Shown here one piece after another: positions 8,635 to 15,873 of a DNA stretch of 45,242 nt. Every line of letters starts with the position of its first letter. Within the stretch, counting starts at the first letter, position 1. The position numbers were made by a program, and so were the translations under genes. The notes beneath the pieces are model-generated. The model did no database searches and had not been told where the DNA came from. It saw nothing but the letters and a program-made list of their open reading frames with translations. This DNA is from JBFLYZ01 sp040756415 (GTDB lineage Bacteria > Bacteroidota > Bacteroidia > JADZBD01), in contig JBFLYZ010000026.1 of the NCBI GenBank assembly GCA_040756415.1, positions 1 to 45,242 of the forward strand, given 5' to 3'.

Positions 8635-8642
8635 TATCTTTG
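8635..8642 (+). promoter_or_regulatory. -7 box for the small membrane protein at 8649
   Basis: TATCTTTG ends 6 nt before the ATG at 8649, so the transcript should start at or within a few bases of the start codon. Confidence 0.5.
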
Positions 8643-8648
8643 CCCGGC

Positions 8649-9101
8649 ATGGAGACAATGGAGAATGATGTGCTCGAAGCCATGCTGGGCATGCTCATCG
8701 TGTTCGGCATCCCGGCCGTGCTGGGTATTTTTTACTGCCTCACCCTTCAACGCACGCTCGAGGCCGTTTCGCCCGAGAACAGGAAGATGCCGCCAGGCCA
8801 GGTGTGGCTGCTGTATATTCCCCTGTTCAACATCGTATGGCATTTCCTGGTCGTGATCGCGATAGCCGATTCGCTCAGGGACGAGATGAAGAAGAGAGGT
8901 ATTCCTTCGAAGGAAGAACGCCCCACCTTCGGCATTGGCATAGCCACTTCCGTTTCTCCGATCTTTATCGTCACGCTGTTTTACGGGGTGATCTGCTGGA
9001 TCATCTATTGGGTGAAAGTGGCCGAGCACAGGCGCATACTCGAGCTGAGCGGTTCGCACATCACGCAGGGCGACATACTTGACGCCCCGGGCCCGTTCTG
9101 A
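8649..9101 (+). CDS. Small multi-pass membrane protein (DUF4328-like)
   Basis: This protein of about 150 residues has three or four hydrophobic segments: about residues 11-32, 52-73 and 98-125. Between the first and second is a hydrophilic stretch ending in PPGQVWLLYIPLFNIVW. The layout and this segment resemble small DUF4328-like membrane proteins of Bacteroidota. No catalytic motif is visible and the function is unknown. A TTG at 8640 would lengthen the frame by three codons, but it overlaps the -7 box, so the ATG at 8649 is chosen (a second in-frame ATG is at 8658). It is a single gene followed by a terminator. Confidence 0.75.
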   Translation: METMENDVLEAMLGMLIVFGIPAVLGIFYCLTLQRTLEAVSPENRKMPPGQVWLLYIPLFNIVWHFLVVIAIADSLRDEMKKRGIPSKEERPTFGIGIATSVSPIFIVTLFYGVICWIIYWVKVAEHRRILELSGSHITQGDILDAPGPF

Positions 9102-9130
9102 TCCTGTTAATAAAGCTGTTCATTAAAGAG

Positions 9131-9164
9131 AAGCCCGGTTTTCCGGGCCGGGCAGGCTTTTTTT
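9131..9164 (+). terminator. GC-rich hairpin with T tract after 9101
   Basis: The segment contains AAGCCCGG, then CCGGGC and GGCTT, which can pair as GCCCGG/CCGGGC or as an outer AAGCC/GGCTT. Seven T residues follow at 9158-9164. This fits a rho-independent terminator between the small membrane protein and the peptide-binding lipoprotein gene. Confidence 0.6.
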
Positions 9165-9193
9165 GATCTTGGCGGAAATCAAAAAAAGGTGAT

Positions 9194-10843
9194 ATGAAGC
9201 TGAAGATCACAGGATGGATGGCGTGCTGCATGCTGCTGGCCGCATGCGGACCGGGAAAAGAAGATCAGCCGGAAAGCAGCGACAACAAGACCATTTTCAG
9301 GTATAACGAGATCAGCACGGTCTCATCGCTCGACCCGGCCGCGGCCAATAAGCTGGAAAACATCTGGGTGGTGAACCAGCTCTTCAACGGGCTGGTCCAG
9401 CTCAACGATGAGCTGAAGGTGGTGCCCTGCATCGCCAAAAGCTGGGAGATCTATGATGATCAGCTCGAATACACCTTCCATTTACGGGGCGATGTGTTCT
9501 TTCACGACCACGAGCAGTTCGAAGGGGGGAAGGGGCGCAGGGTCACCGCGCATGATTTCGTTTACAGCTTTACCCGCCTCTCGGAAATGAAAGAAGAGCA
9601 ATCGTCAAAGTACCTGCTCGGCATGCTCGAGCGCACCAATGGCGTGGGCGTAACCGCCCCGAACGACAGCACGCTTAAGATATTCCTGTCCAAACCCTTC
9701 CCGCCCTTCCTGGAAGTGCTGACCATGCAGTACTTCTCGGTGGTTCCCCGCGAGATCGTAGCGCATTATGGTGAGGAGTTCAGGCGGAACCCGGTCGGTA
9801 CGGGCCCTTTTAAGTTCAGGACCTGGACCGATGAGAAGCTGGTGCTGGTCAGGAACGAGAATTACTTCGAGACCGAAGGAAATGAACGCTTGCCCTACCT
9901 GGATGGGGTGGCCGTATCGTTCATCAAGGATAAGGAGACCGGCTTTACGGAGTTCCTGAAAGGTAATTTCGACATGATCTCAGGCATGGAGACCATGAAC
10001 AAAGACGTGGTGCTGACCCGCGAAGGCGGATTGCAGGAAGCGTACAAGGATAAGATCGTTATGCAGAAATCGCCTTTCCTGAAAACGGATTACCTGGGCT
10101 TTTTCCTGGATAAGAACCTGAGGAAGGAGAGCGAGAACCCGCTGATGAAAAAGGAGGTGCGCCAGGCTATTTCCTATGCCATCGACCGCCAGAAGATCGT
10201 TTCTTACCTGCGCTACAGCGTAGGTGTTCCGGCCACAGCCGGCTTCATTCCGCCCGGCCTGCCTTCTTTCGACAAAACCAAGGTGACCGGCTACGACTAC
10301 GATCCGGAAAAGGCAAAGGAGCTGCTGAAAAAGGCGGGGTTCCCCGATGGGAAGGGCCTGCCGGAGATCACGCTCAATATCACCTCGCAGTTCTTCGAGA
10401 TCAGCGAGGCCATACGCGAGCAACTGCGCCAGGCAGGCATCAGCGTAAAGATCAACGTTAATCCCACCGAGATGCAGACCGACATGATCGAAAAAGGGCA
10501 ATTCGATTTTTTCCGCAAATCCTGGGTGGGAGATTATGCGGATGCCCAGAACTTCTTTTCCATATTCTACAGCAAGAACTTCTCTCCCAACGGCCCCAAT
10601 TATTTTCATTTCAGCAACGAGCAGTTCGATAAGCTGTACGAGCTGGCCATGAAAGAGGAGAATACCGAAGACCGTTACGGGATCTACTATGCCATGGACC
10701 AGATCATCATGGACGAGGCGGTGGTCATACCCGTTTTCTACGATGAGGTGCTGCGCCTGGTTCAGAAGAACGTGGAAGGATTGAGCACCAACGCCATGAA
10801 CCTGCTTAACCTGAAGCGCGTGAAAATAGCGCGGAGAGGCTGA
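9194..10843 (+). CDS. Peptide/solute-binding lipoprotein of ABC transporter family 5 (OppA/DppA type)
   Basis: This 549-residue protein has a lipoprotein signal (lipobox LAAC, Cys18) and then the full SBP_bac_5 fold. Family landmarks include SLDPAAANK near the start of the mature protein, VPCIAKSWE, YTFHLRGDVFFHD, PVGTGPFKF and the RQAISYAIDRQKIV segment. The family binds oligopeptides, nickel or other ligands and hands them to ABC permeases. No permease or ATPase gene is next to it, so it is an orphan receptor that either works with a transporter encoded elsewhere or acts in sensing or cell-wall peptide recycling. The start at 9194 is fixed by the signal peptide. It is convergent with the EEP gene. 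Confidence 0.9.
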   Translation: MKLKITGWMACCMLLAACGPGKEDQPESSDNKTIFRYNEISTVSSLDPAAANKLENIWVVNQLFNGLVQLNDELKVVPCIAKSWEIYDDQLEYTFHLRGDVFFHDHEQFEGGKGRRVTAHDFVYSFTRLSEMKEEQSSKYLLGMLERTNGVGVTAPNDSTLKIFLSKPFPPFLEVLTMQYFSVVPREIVAHYGEEFRRNPVGTGPFKFRTWTDEKLVLVRNENYFETEGNERLPYLDGVAVSFIKDKETGFTEFLKGNFDMISGMETMNKDVVLTREGGLQEAYKDKIVMQKSPFLKTDYLGFFLDKNLRKESENPLMKKEVRQAISYAIDRQKIVSYLRYSVGVPATAGFIPPGLPSFDKTKVTGYDYDPEKAKELLKKAGFPDGKGLPEITLNITSQFFEISEAIREQLRQAGISVKINVNPTEMQTDMIEKGQFDFFRKSWVGDYADAQNFFSIFYSKNFSPNGPNYFHFSNEQFDKLYELAMKEENTEDRYGIYYAMDQIIMDEAVVIPVFYDEVLRLVQKNVEGLSTNAMNLLNLKRVKIARRG

Positions 10844-10863
10844 TCCCTCCCGGCCGAAAGGGC

Positions 10864-10878
10864 AGCCCGATTAGGGCT
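10864..10878. terminator. Short hairpin between convergent genes
   Basis: AGCCC-GATTA-GGGCT lies between the stops of the convergent genes and overlaps the stop of the EEP gene at 10871. It has no good T tract on either strand, so it is only a weak bidirectional terminator candidate. Confidence 0.3.
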
Positions 10879-12019
10879 TCTTCAGCTCGAAAAAGCAGGA
10901 TACCGGAAAATGATCGGAGTAGCTCTCGCTGTACGTGTAATACCCGCTGGGGAGCAGGCTCCCGCTGTGCAGGATGTAATCGATGCGGAAAGAAGGGAAT
11001 ATGCCGTTATAGGTTTTTCCGAAGCCGTTGCCGCATTCGATGAAGGCATCGTTCAGGTTCCCTTTCACCGTATTATAGGTGTATGAAAAAGGCGTATCGT
11101 TGAAATCCCCGCATACGATAACGGGATACCGGCATTTACGGATGTGCTCGGCCACCATTTCAGCCTGCGGGGCGCGCCTGACAAAAGCCCGCTTGAGCCG
11201 CCTCAGCAGGTTTTTTGATCCTTCGATCTCATCCACTTCCTTGTTGCTCTCCAGGTCTTCTACGAACTTGTAATCCGCATAGCCCATTTGTATGCTCTGG
11301 AGGTGCATGTTGTACACGCGGATGGTGTCGCTGTTCACCAGCAGGTCGGTGTAAATGCAAATGTTATTGGTCCGCGTCTCGAAGCGGATCTCGCCTTTGT
11401 TGACCATGGGAAAGCTGGAAAAGGTGGCAATGCCGAAATGCTGGTAACCCCGGAGGGTAAGCGTGTACTGGTAATAGACATTTTTAGCGGCCAGCATTTG
11501 CTGCAGGGTGTCGAGGGTTGGAAAATAGCCCTCCTCGCCATGGAAGAACTCCTGCAGGCAAAGCACCGCGGGGTTCTCTGACCTTAGGAAGCTGAACATT
11601 TTGTTCCGGGTCTCCTTGTTCTTGCTCCAGTTGTACAGGTCGAAAAGCCGTACGTTCCACGACATCACCCCGAAGGACCCGCTGCCCGGCTTTTCCTCTC
11701 CGAAATGAAAGTTGAGAACGGAGGGAAAACGGTTGATGCCGATGAGAATGGCGATAAGCGGAAGGATGATCTGTATGCGCCAGCGAAGCAGCCAGTAGAT
11801 AACGAAGAGGGCGTTGAGCAGGAGCAGGTAGGGATAGGCGAGCCCGAAAAAAGCTATGGGCCAGAAATCGGCCGGGCTGACGTAAGGCGCCAGGTAAGAG
11901 AGCAGGAGCGAGGCCACCGCGAAATAATTCAGCCAGAGCACTATCCGGCTGATCCAGGTCATCCGCCTGGCCTTTTTCTCGGCCTTGGCTTCACTGTGTA
12001 TGTTGTCGGGCTTGCTCAA
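10871..12019 (-). CDS. Membrane-anchored endonuclease/exonuclease/phosphatase (EEP) family protein
   Basis: This 382-residue protein has about 25 charged N-terminal residues, three close hydrophobic helices (about residues 24-100), then an EEP domain facing outside the membrane. Domain landmarks are MSWNVRLFD, CLQEFFHGEEG (metal-binding Glu), VCGDFNDTPFSYTY (Asp/Asn pair) and the final SDHFPVSC (Asp-His). Residues expected for Mg2+-dependent phosphodiester or phosphoester cleavage are all present. The substrate is not known; a membrane EEP may act on phospholipid head groups or extracellular nucleic acid. It is the last gene of the mutL-rhomboid-rhomboid-EEP run, an order seen in other Bacteroidota. 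Confidence 0.88.
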   Translation of the reverse strand: MSKPDNIHSEAKAEKKARRMTWISRIVLWLNYFAVASLLLSYLAPYVSPADFWPIAFFGLAYPYLLLLNALFVIYWLLRWRIQIILPLIAILIGINRFPSVLNFHFGEEKPGSGSFGVMSWNVRLFDLYNWSKNKETRNKMFSFLRSENPAVLCLQEFFHGEEGYFPTLDTLQQMLAAKNVYYQYTLTLRGYQHFGIATFSSFPMVNKGEIRFETRTNNICIYTDLLVNSDTIRVYNMHLQSIQMGYADYKFVEDLESNKEVDEIEGSKNLLRRLKRAFVRRAPQAEMVAEHIRKCRYPVIVCGDFNDTPFSYTYNTVKGNLNDAFIECGNGFGKTYNGIFPSFRIDYILHSGSLLPSGYYTYSESYSDHFPVSCFFELKKP

Positions 12020-12051
12020 ACCGTGCTGGGCTATACAGGAGGAAAGCCGGG

Positions 12052-12963
12052 CTACTTTTTATTGCTGGCTTTAAACAAAAAGTCTTTTTCCTCTTTGCTC
12101 AGGCTCTCATAGCCCGAGCGGGAAATCTTGTCCAGTATCTCGTCCACCTTCTGCTGTACCTGGGCTTTGCTGAAATTATACTCCGCATCGCTCTTTTTTC
12201 GCGTATAGGCCACTTTCATGCGGGCTCTCCGCCTGCCGCTTAAAAGCGAGCGTATCCAGCCGAACACCAGGTTAAAGCTCTTCGACCAGTCGCGGCCGCG
12301 TTTCATCTGCGTAACGAAAAGAAATCCGAAAAGGGCACCGCCCAGGTGGGCGATATGGCCCCCGGTATTATTGAAATAGGGAATACTGATGATGTCGAGC
12401 AACACCACGAATGCCGCCACGTATTTCAGCCGCACGGCCCCGATGAAAATAATGCCTATCATGTAATCGGGCACCAGGGTGGCGGCCGCCAGCACAAGCC
12501 CCATGATACCGGCCGAAGCGCCCAGCATGGTACTGCCGTGCGATATCTTATACAGGGTTGGAATGAAGAGGTAGGCAACGAAGGTGAGCAGCGCTCCCGC
12601 CAGCGCAGCGTAGAAATAAATGGACAGTATTTTGCTGTTGCCGGTGAATTCCTGGAATATGCGGCCGAACACGAAGAGCATGATCATGTTCCAGAAGATG
12701 TGAAAAAAATCGGCATGCAGGAAGAAGTGGGTGAGGAGCGTCCAGGGCTGCTGGACAAAACGGCCGACCGAAAGGGGCATGGCCAGCCAGTCGTTGATGA
12801 AGCCGTAGAAGGCGGCATCGATCTCCGCCCGGTTATAACCGCTGAAGAAGAGGGCCAGCCTCACCAGGTTCACGGCCAGGAACACGGCCACATTGACGAT
12901 GATGAGCTGGGTAACTACATTGCCCGAGCTGAACTGCAGCCTGATATCGCGTAGGATCGACAT
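12052..12963 (-). CDS. Rhomboid-family intramembrane serine protease with C-terminal cytosolic extension
   Basis: The 303-residue protein has six membrane segments with the rhomboid landmarks: HFFLHADFFHIFWNM in TM2, the nucleophile Ser150 in GASAG, and His206 in HIAHLGG forming the Ser-His dyad. After the membrane core there is a hydrophilic tail of about 75 residues with a KVDEILDKISRSGYESLS-type helix pair, similar to the small domain (DUF6576) often attached to Bacteroidota rhomboids. Rhomboids cut membrane proteins within or near their transmembrane helices. It starts 3 nt after the preceding rhomboid gene ends, so the two are co-transcribed paralogs. Confidence 0.92.
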   Translation of the reverse strand: MSILRDIRLQFSSGNVVTQLIIVNVAVFLAVNLVRLALFFSGYNRAEIDAAFYGFINDWLAMPLSVGRFVQQPWTLLTHFFLHADFFHIFWNMIMLFVFGRIFQEFTGNSKILSIYFYAALAGALLTFVAYLFIPTLYKISHGSTMLGASAGIMGLVLAAATLVPDYMIGIIFIGAVRLKYVAAFVVLLDIISIPYFNNTGGHIAHLGGALFGFLFVTQMKRGRDWSKSFNLVFGWIRSLLSGRRRARMKVAYTRKKSDAEYNFSKAQVQQKVDEILDKISRSGYESLSKEEKDFLFKASNKK

Positions 12964-12966
12964 GCC

Positions 12967-13797
12967 TTAATGATAAAAATCCCTTCTCCTGCGGTTACGC
13001 CAGTACAAAATTAAGGCTAATCCGAACAACATGCCACCCAGGTGGGCGAAGTGGGCCACGTTATCCTGCGGGTTGTTGCTTAACCCCGACCACAGCTCCA
13101 GCGCCCCGTATAGGATGACGAAATACTTCGCTTTCATGGGCAGGAAAAAGTAGATGTAGATCATGCTGTTGGGGAAGGTCATGCCGAAAGCCAGCAGGAT
13201 GCCGAATACGGCCCCCGAAGCCCCGATCACAACAGGCGCGTTCAGGAAATCGGTACGGTATTGTTCCAGGAAATGAACCATGCTTTCCTCGCTCCCGGTG
13301 GCGATCAGCGTTTGCTGAGCGCTCATCAGCGCGTCAGAGATATTTTCGGGGTGCATGGGCGGAAGGTCGGCCGTTATGCTTTTGAAATCGTAGGCCGATG
13401 GGTTCTGGATGAAGGCATCGATCATGGTCAGTATGGGCCTCGACTCGAAATAGAAGATGGTATAATGCGTAATGGCCGCGCCAATGCCGCAGAATATATA
13501 GAACTGCAGGAAACGCTTGCCTCCCCAGTAGTTCTCTATGGGCGATCCGAACATCCACAGGGCGAACATGTTGAAGAAGATGTGGAAGAAATTATCCGGA
13601 GCGTGCAGGAACATGTATGTGATGAACTGGTAGATCCTGAATTTTTCCGAGGTAGGGAAGTGAAGCCCCAGCTCATCCGTCAGGTCGAACATGTTGGCCA
13701 GCGCGAAGGTGGCCAGGTAAAAGATCGCGTTGATGATCAGCAGGTTCTTGACAACGGGGGGCAGTATCTGAAAGCCCTGAGGGCGGTGTTGTTCCAT
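12967..13797 (-). CDS. Rhomboid-family intramembrane serine protease
   Basis: This 276-residue protein has a short N-terminus and then a six-helix rhomboid core with Ser194 in GASGAVFG and His252 in FAHLGG, both catalytic residues present. Between TM3 and TM4 there is an insert of about 70 hydrophilic residues (about 117-187) that the neighbouring rhomboid lacks; it would sit outside the membrane and could control substrate access. It starts 2 nt after the mutL stop and is followed by the second rhomboid, so transcription and probably translation are coupled to mutL. The natural substrates are unknown. Confidence 0.92.
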   Translation of the reverse strand: MEQHRPQGFQILPPVVKNLLIINAIFYLATFALANMFDLTDELGLHFPTSEKFRIYQFITYMFLHAPDNFFHIFFNMFALWMFGSPIENYWGGKRFLQFYIFCGIGAAITHYTIFYFESRPILTMIDAFIQNPSAYDFKSITADLPPMHPENISDALMSAQQTLIATGSEESMVHFLEQYRTDFLNAPVVIGASGAVFGILLAFGMTFPNSMIYIYFFLPMKAKYFVILYGALELWSGLSNNPQDNVAHFAHLGGMLFGLALILYWRNRRRRDFYH

Positions 13798-13799
13798 AC

Positions 13800-15620
13800 T
13801 TATTTTTTAAATCGTTTTTCCAGGTCCTCCAGGCTGAAGGTGATCAGCGTGGGGTTGCCGGAAGGGGAAGAGTAGGGCATCTTGCAGGCGAAGAGCTCAT
13901 CAACCAGGGCATCCATTTCCTGCTCGCTCAGCGTTTTGCCGGGGCGTATGGCGGTGTGCTGCGCCATGGCGCGGGCCAGGCTCTCCCTTTTCTCAAATTT
14001 CAGGCCGGTAAGGTTCTGCTTGTACTGCTCCATCAGGTTCTCCAGCAATTGCCGGGCATTGTTCTCCGGCACGATGGCGGGTACGCCCTGTACGATAAAC
14101 GTGCTTTTGCCGAACTCCTCTATGTCGAATCCCAGGGCGCGCATCTCGCTGAGCAGCTCTTTGGCCAGCTCGAAATCGCTTTGGTTGAAGGTGATGTGCT
14201 GGGGAAAAAGAAGCTGCTGCGAGTGGGCTTTCTGCTTTTCCAGCATATCGGAAAATCGCTCGTACAATATACGCTCGTGCGCGGCATGCTGGTCGATGAT
14301 CATGAAGCCCGACTTGATGTGCGACAGGATATAGCGGCCGTGAAGCTGGTGGTTCTTTTTCTTCTGCTCTGCGCCTTCCTCCAGTCCTTTCTCCACGTGC
14401 TGGCCGAACTCCTTCTCCCCGGTGCCCTGCGCGGTTTGCGGTGAAAAGTATTTCTCCGCGAACTTGCTTTTCAGGAACTCCTTTGAGGAAGGTATCTTGT
14501 CCAGCTCCTCTTTCGCGAACGGGTTGTAGTTCGGGTTGACCGATATGACGGGCGCGTGTATGGTCTTATCCTTGGGCAGGGGCGGCACGTTGAAGCTGGT
14601 CTCCTGCTCGAAATCGAGGGTGGGAGAGATGTTGTACTTGCCCAGCGAGCGCTTGACGGCTGAGCGCAGGATGGAGTAAATGAATTTCTCATCCTCGAAC
14701 TTCACTTCCGTTTTCGTAGGATGAATATTGATGTCGATGCTTTTCGGCTCCACCTCCATGAGGATGAAATAGGAGGGGAAGCTGTCCTGGGGCAGCAGTT
14801 CCTCGTAGGCCATCTGCACGGCATGATGCAGGTAGGCGTTGCGGATAAAGCGCTCGTTGATGAAAAAATACTGCTCCCCGCGGGTCCTGCGCGCAAACTC
14901 CGGCTTGCCGATAAAGCCTTTGATCTTTACGATGCTGGTCTCTTCCTCTACCGGCACCACCCGCTCGTTGTAGTTGCTGCCGAAGATCTGGGCTATGCGC
15001 TGGCGCAGGTTGCAGGGCGCCAGGTTGAACAGCTCCGTATTATTATGGTGAAGCGAAAACCCGATGTTATGATGCGGAAGGGCTACGCGCTGGAACTCTT
15101 CGATGATGTGCCGCAACTCCACCGCATCTGTTTTAAGGAAATTTCTGCGTGCGGGAACATTGTAGAACAGGTTCTTCACCGAAAAGCTGGTGCCTTCGGC
15201 ACAGTTGCAGGGCTCCTGGGTCTTCACCTCGCTGCCCTCTACCACGAGAAGGGTGCCAAGGGCCTCTCCGTGCTGTTTGGTGCGCAGCTCCACCTGCGCT
15301 ATGGCGCCAATGGAGGCCAGCGCTTCTCCGCGGAAACCTTTGGTCCGTATGTTGAAGAGGTCGTCTGCATTCCGGATCTTGGATGTGGCATGGCGCTCGA
15401 AGCTCATCCGCGCATCGGTCTCGCTCATCCCCTTCCCGTTATCGATCACCTGGATCAGCGTTCTGCCCGCGTCCTTCACCACCAGGCGGATCAGGCTGGC
15501 GCCCGCATCCACCGAGTTTTCCAGCAGCTCTTTTACGGCCGAGGCCGGGCGCTGGATCACTTCACCGGCCGCAATCTGGTTAGCTACCGAGTCGGGTAAT
15601 AAGCGGATGATATCTGCCAT
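13800..15620 (-). CDS. mutL: DNA mismatch repair protein MutL
   Basis: The 606-residue protein has the N-terminal GHKL ATPase (IAAGEVIQRPASAVKELLENS; DNGKGM; HATSKI; GFRGEALASI), the S5-like domain and the C-terminal dimerisation domain. The endonuclease motif DQHA-x2-E-x4-E is present at residues 443-454, so this MutL should nick DNA, as expected in organisms without MutH. The other metal-site motifs are altered: AQHTAI in place of ACH-x-A/S, and SPSGNP in place of CPHGRP. This relaxed C-terminus appears typical of the phylum. MutL links mismatch recognition by MutS to strand removal. It is the first gene of the operon; a -7-like TATCTTTA lies 12 nt upstream of the ATG (15640-15633). Confidence 0.95.
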   Translation of the reverse strand: MADIIRLLPDSVANQIAAGEVIQRPASAVKELLENSVDAGASLIRLVVKDAGRTLIQVIDNGKGMSETDARMSFERHATSKIRNADDLFNIRTKGFRGEALASIGAIAQVELRTKQHGEALGTLLVVEGSEVKTQEPCNCAEGTSFSVKNLFYNVPARRNFLKTDAVELRHIIEEFQRVALPHHNIGFSLHHNNTELFNLAPCNLRQRIAQIFGSNYNERVVPVEEETSIVKIKGFIGKPEFARRTRGEQYFFINERFIRNAYLHHAVQMAYEELLPQDSFPSYFILMEVEPKSIDINIHPTKTEVKFEDEKFIYSILRSAVKRSLGKYNISPTLDFEQETSFNVPPLPKDKTIHAPVISVNPNYNPFAKEELDKIPSSKEFLKSKFAEKYFSPQTAQGTGEKEFGQHVEKGLEEGAEQKKKNHQLHGRYILSHIKSGFMIIDQHAAHERILYERFSDMLEKQKAHSQQLLFPQHITFNQSDFELAKELLSEMRALGFDIEEFGKSTFIVQGVPAIVPENNARQLLENLMEQYKQNLTGLKFEKRESLARAMAQHTAIRPGKTLSEQEMDALVDELFACKMPYSSPSGNPTLITFSLEDLEKRFKK

Positions 15621-15810
15621 AATAGAAGAAGGTAAAGATACGATTATTCATTCTTTTATGCCCGTAACCCAAGCTCAAAAAAGGCCGGAGAAGCGTATTG
15701 GCAGCACACGCATTAGCTTACCGTTGTGCCTCCTTGCCGGTTTTTCTTTATCCGGTTCCCGCCTCAAGGCAGGCTTCCGAACGGGATACACGGCCATAAT
15801 TATCAATATA

Positions 15811-15841
15811 TTGCCGGAGCATATCATTTTTTATATATTTG
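15811..15841 (+). promoter_or_regulatory. Promoter for the BNR-propeller T9SS gene
   Basis: TTG at 15811-15813, 20 bp, TATATTTG at 15834-15841: a full consensus match. The start of transcription is expected near 15845, about 29 nt before the ATG at 15874. It confirms that the much longer open frame reaching back into mutL antisense is not coding. Confidence 0.7.
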
Positions 15842-15873
15842 TTAGGAGTTCCCCTTCATCAAAGCCGTTCCCT

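Noticed and set aside
15190..15873. Upstream extension of the BNR-type T9SS gene by 228 codons
   Set aside because: It runs antisense through mutL and hides the signal peptide; a consensus promoter at 15811-15841 lies inside it and the ATG at 15874 begins a proper signal peptide.
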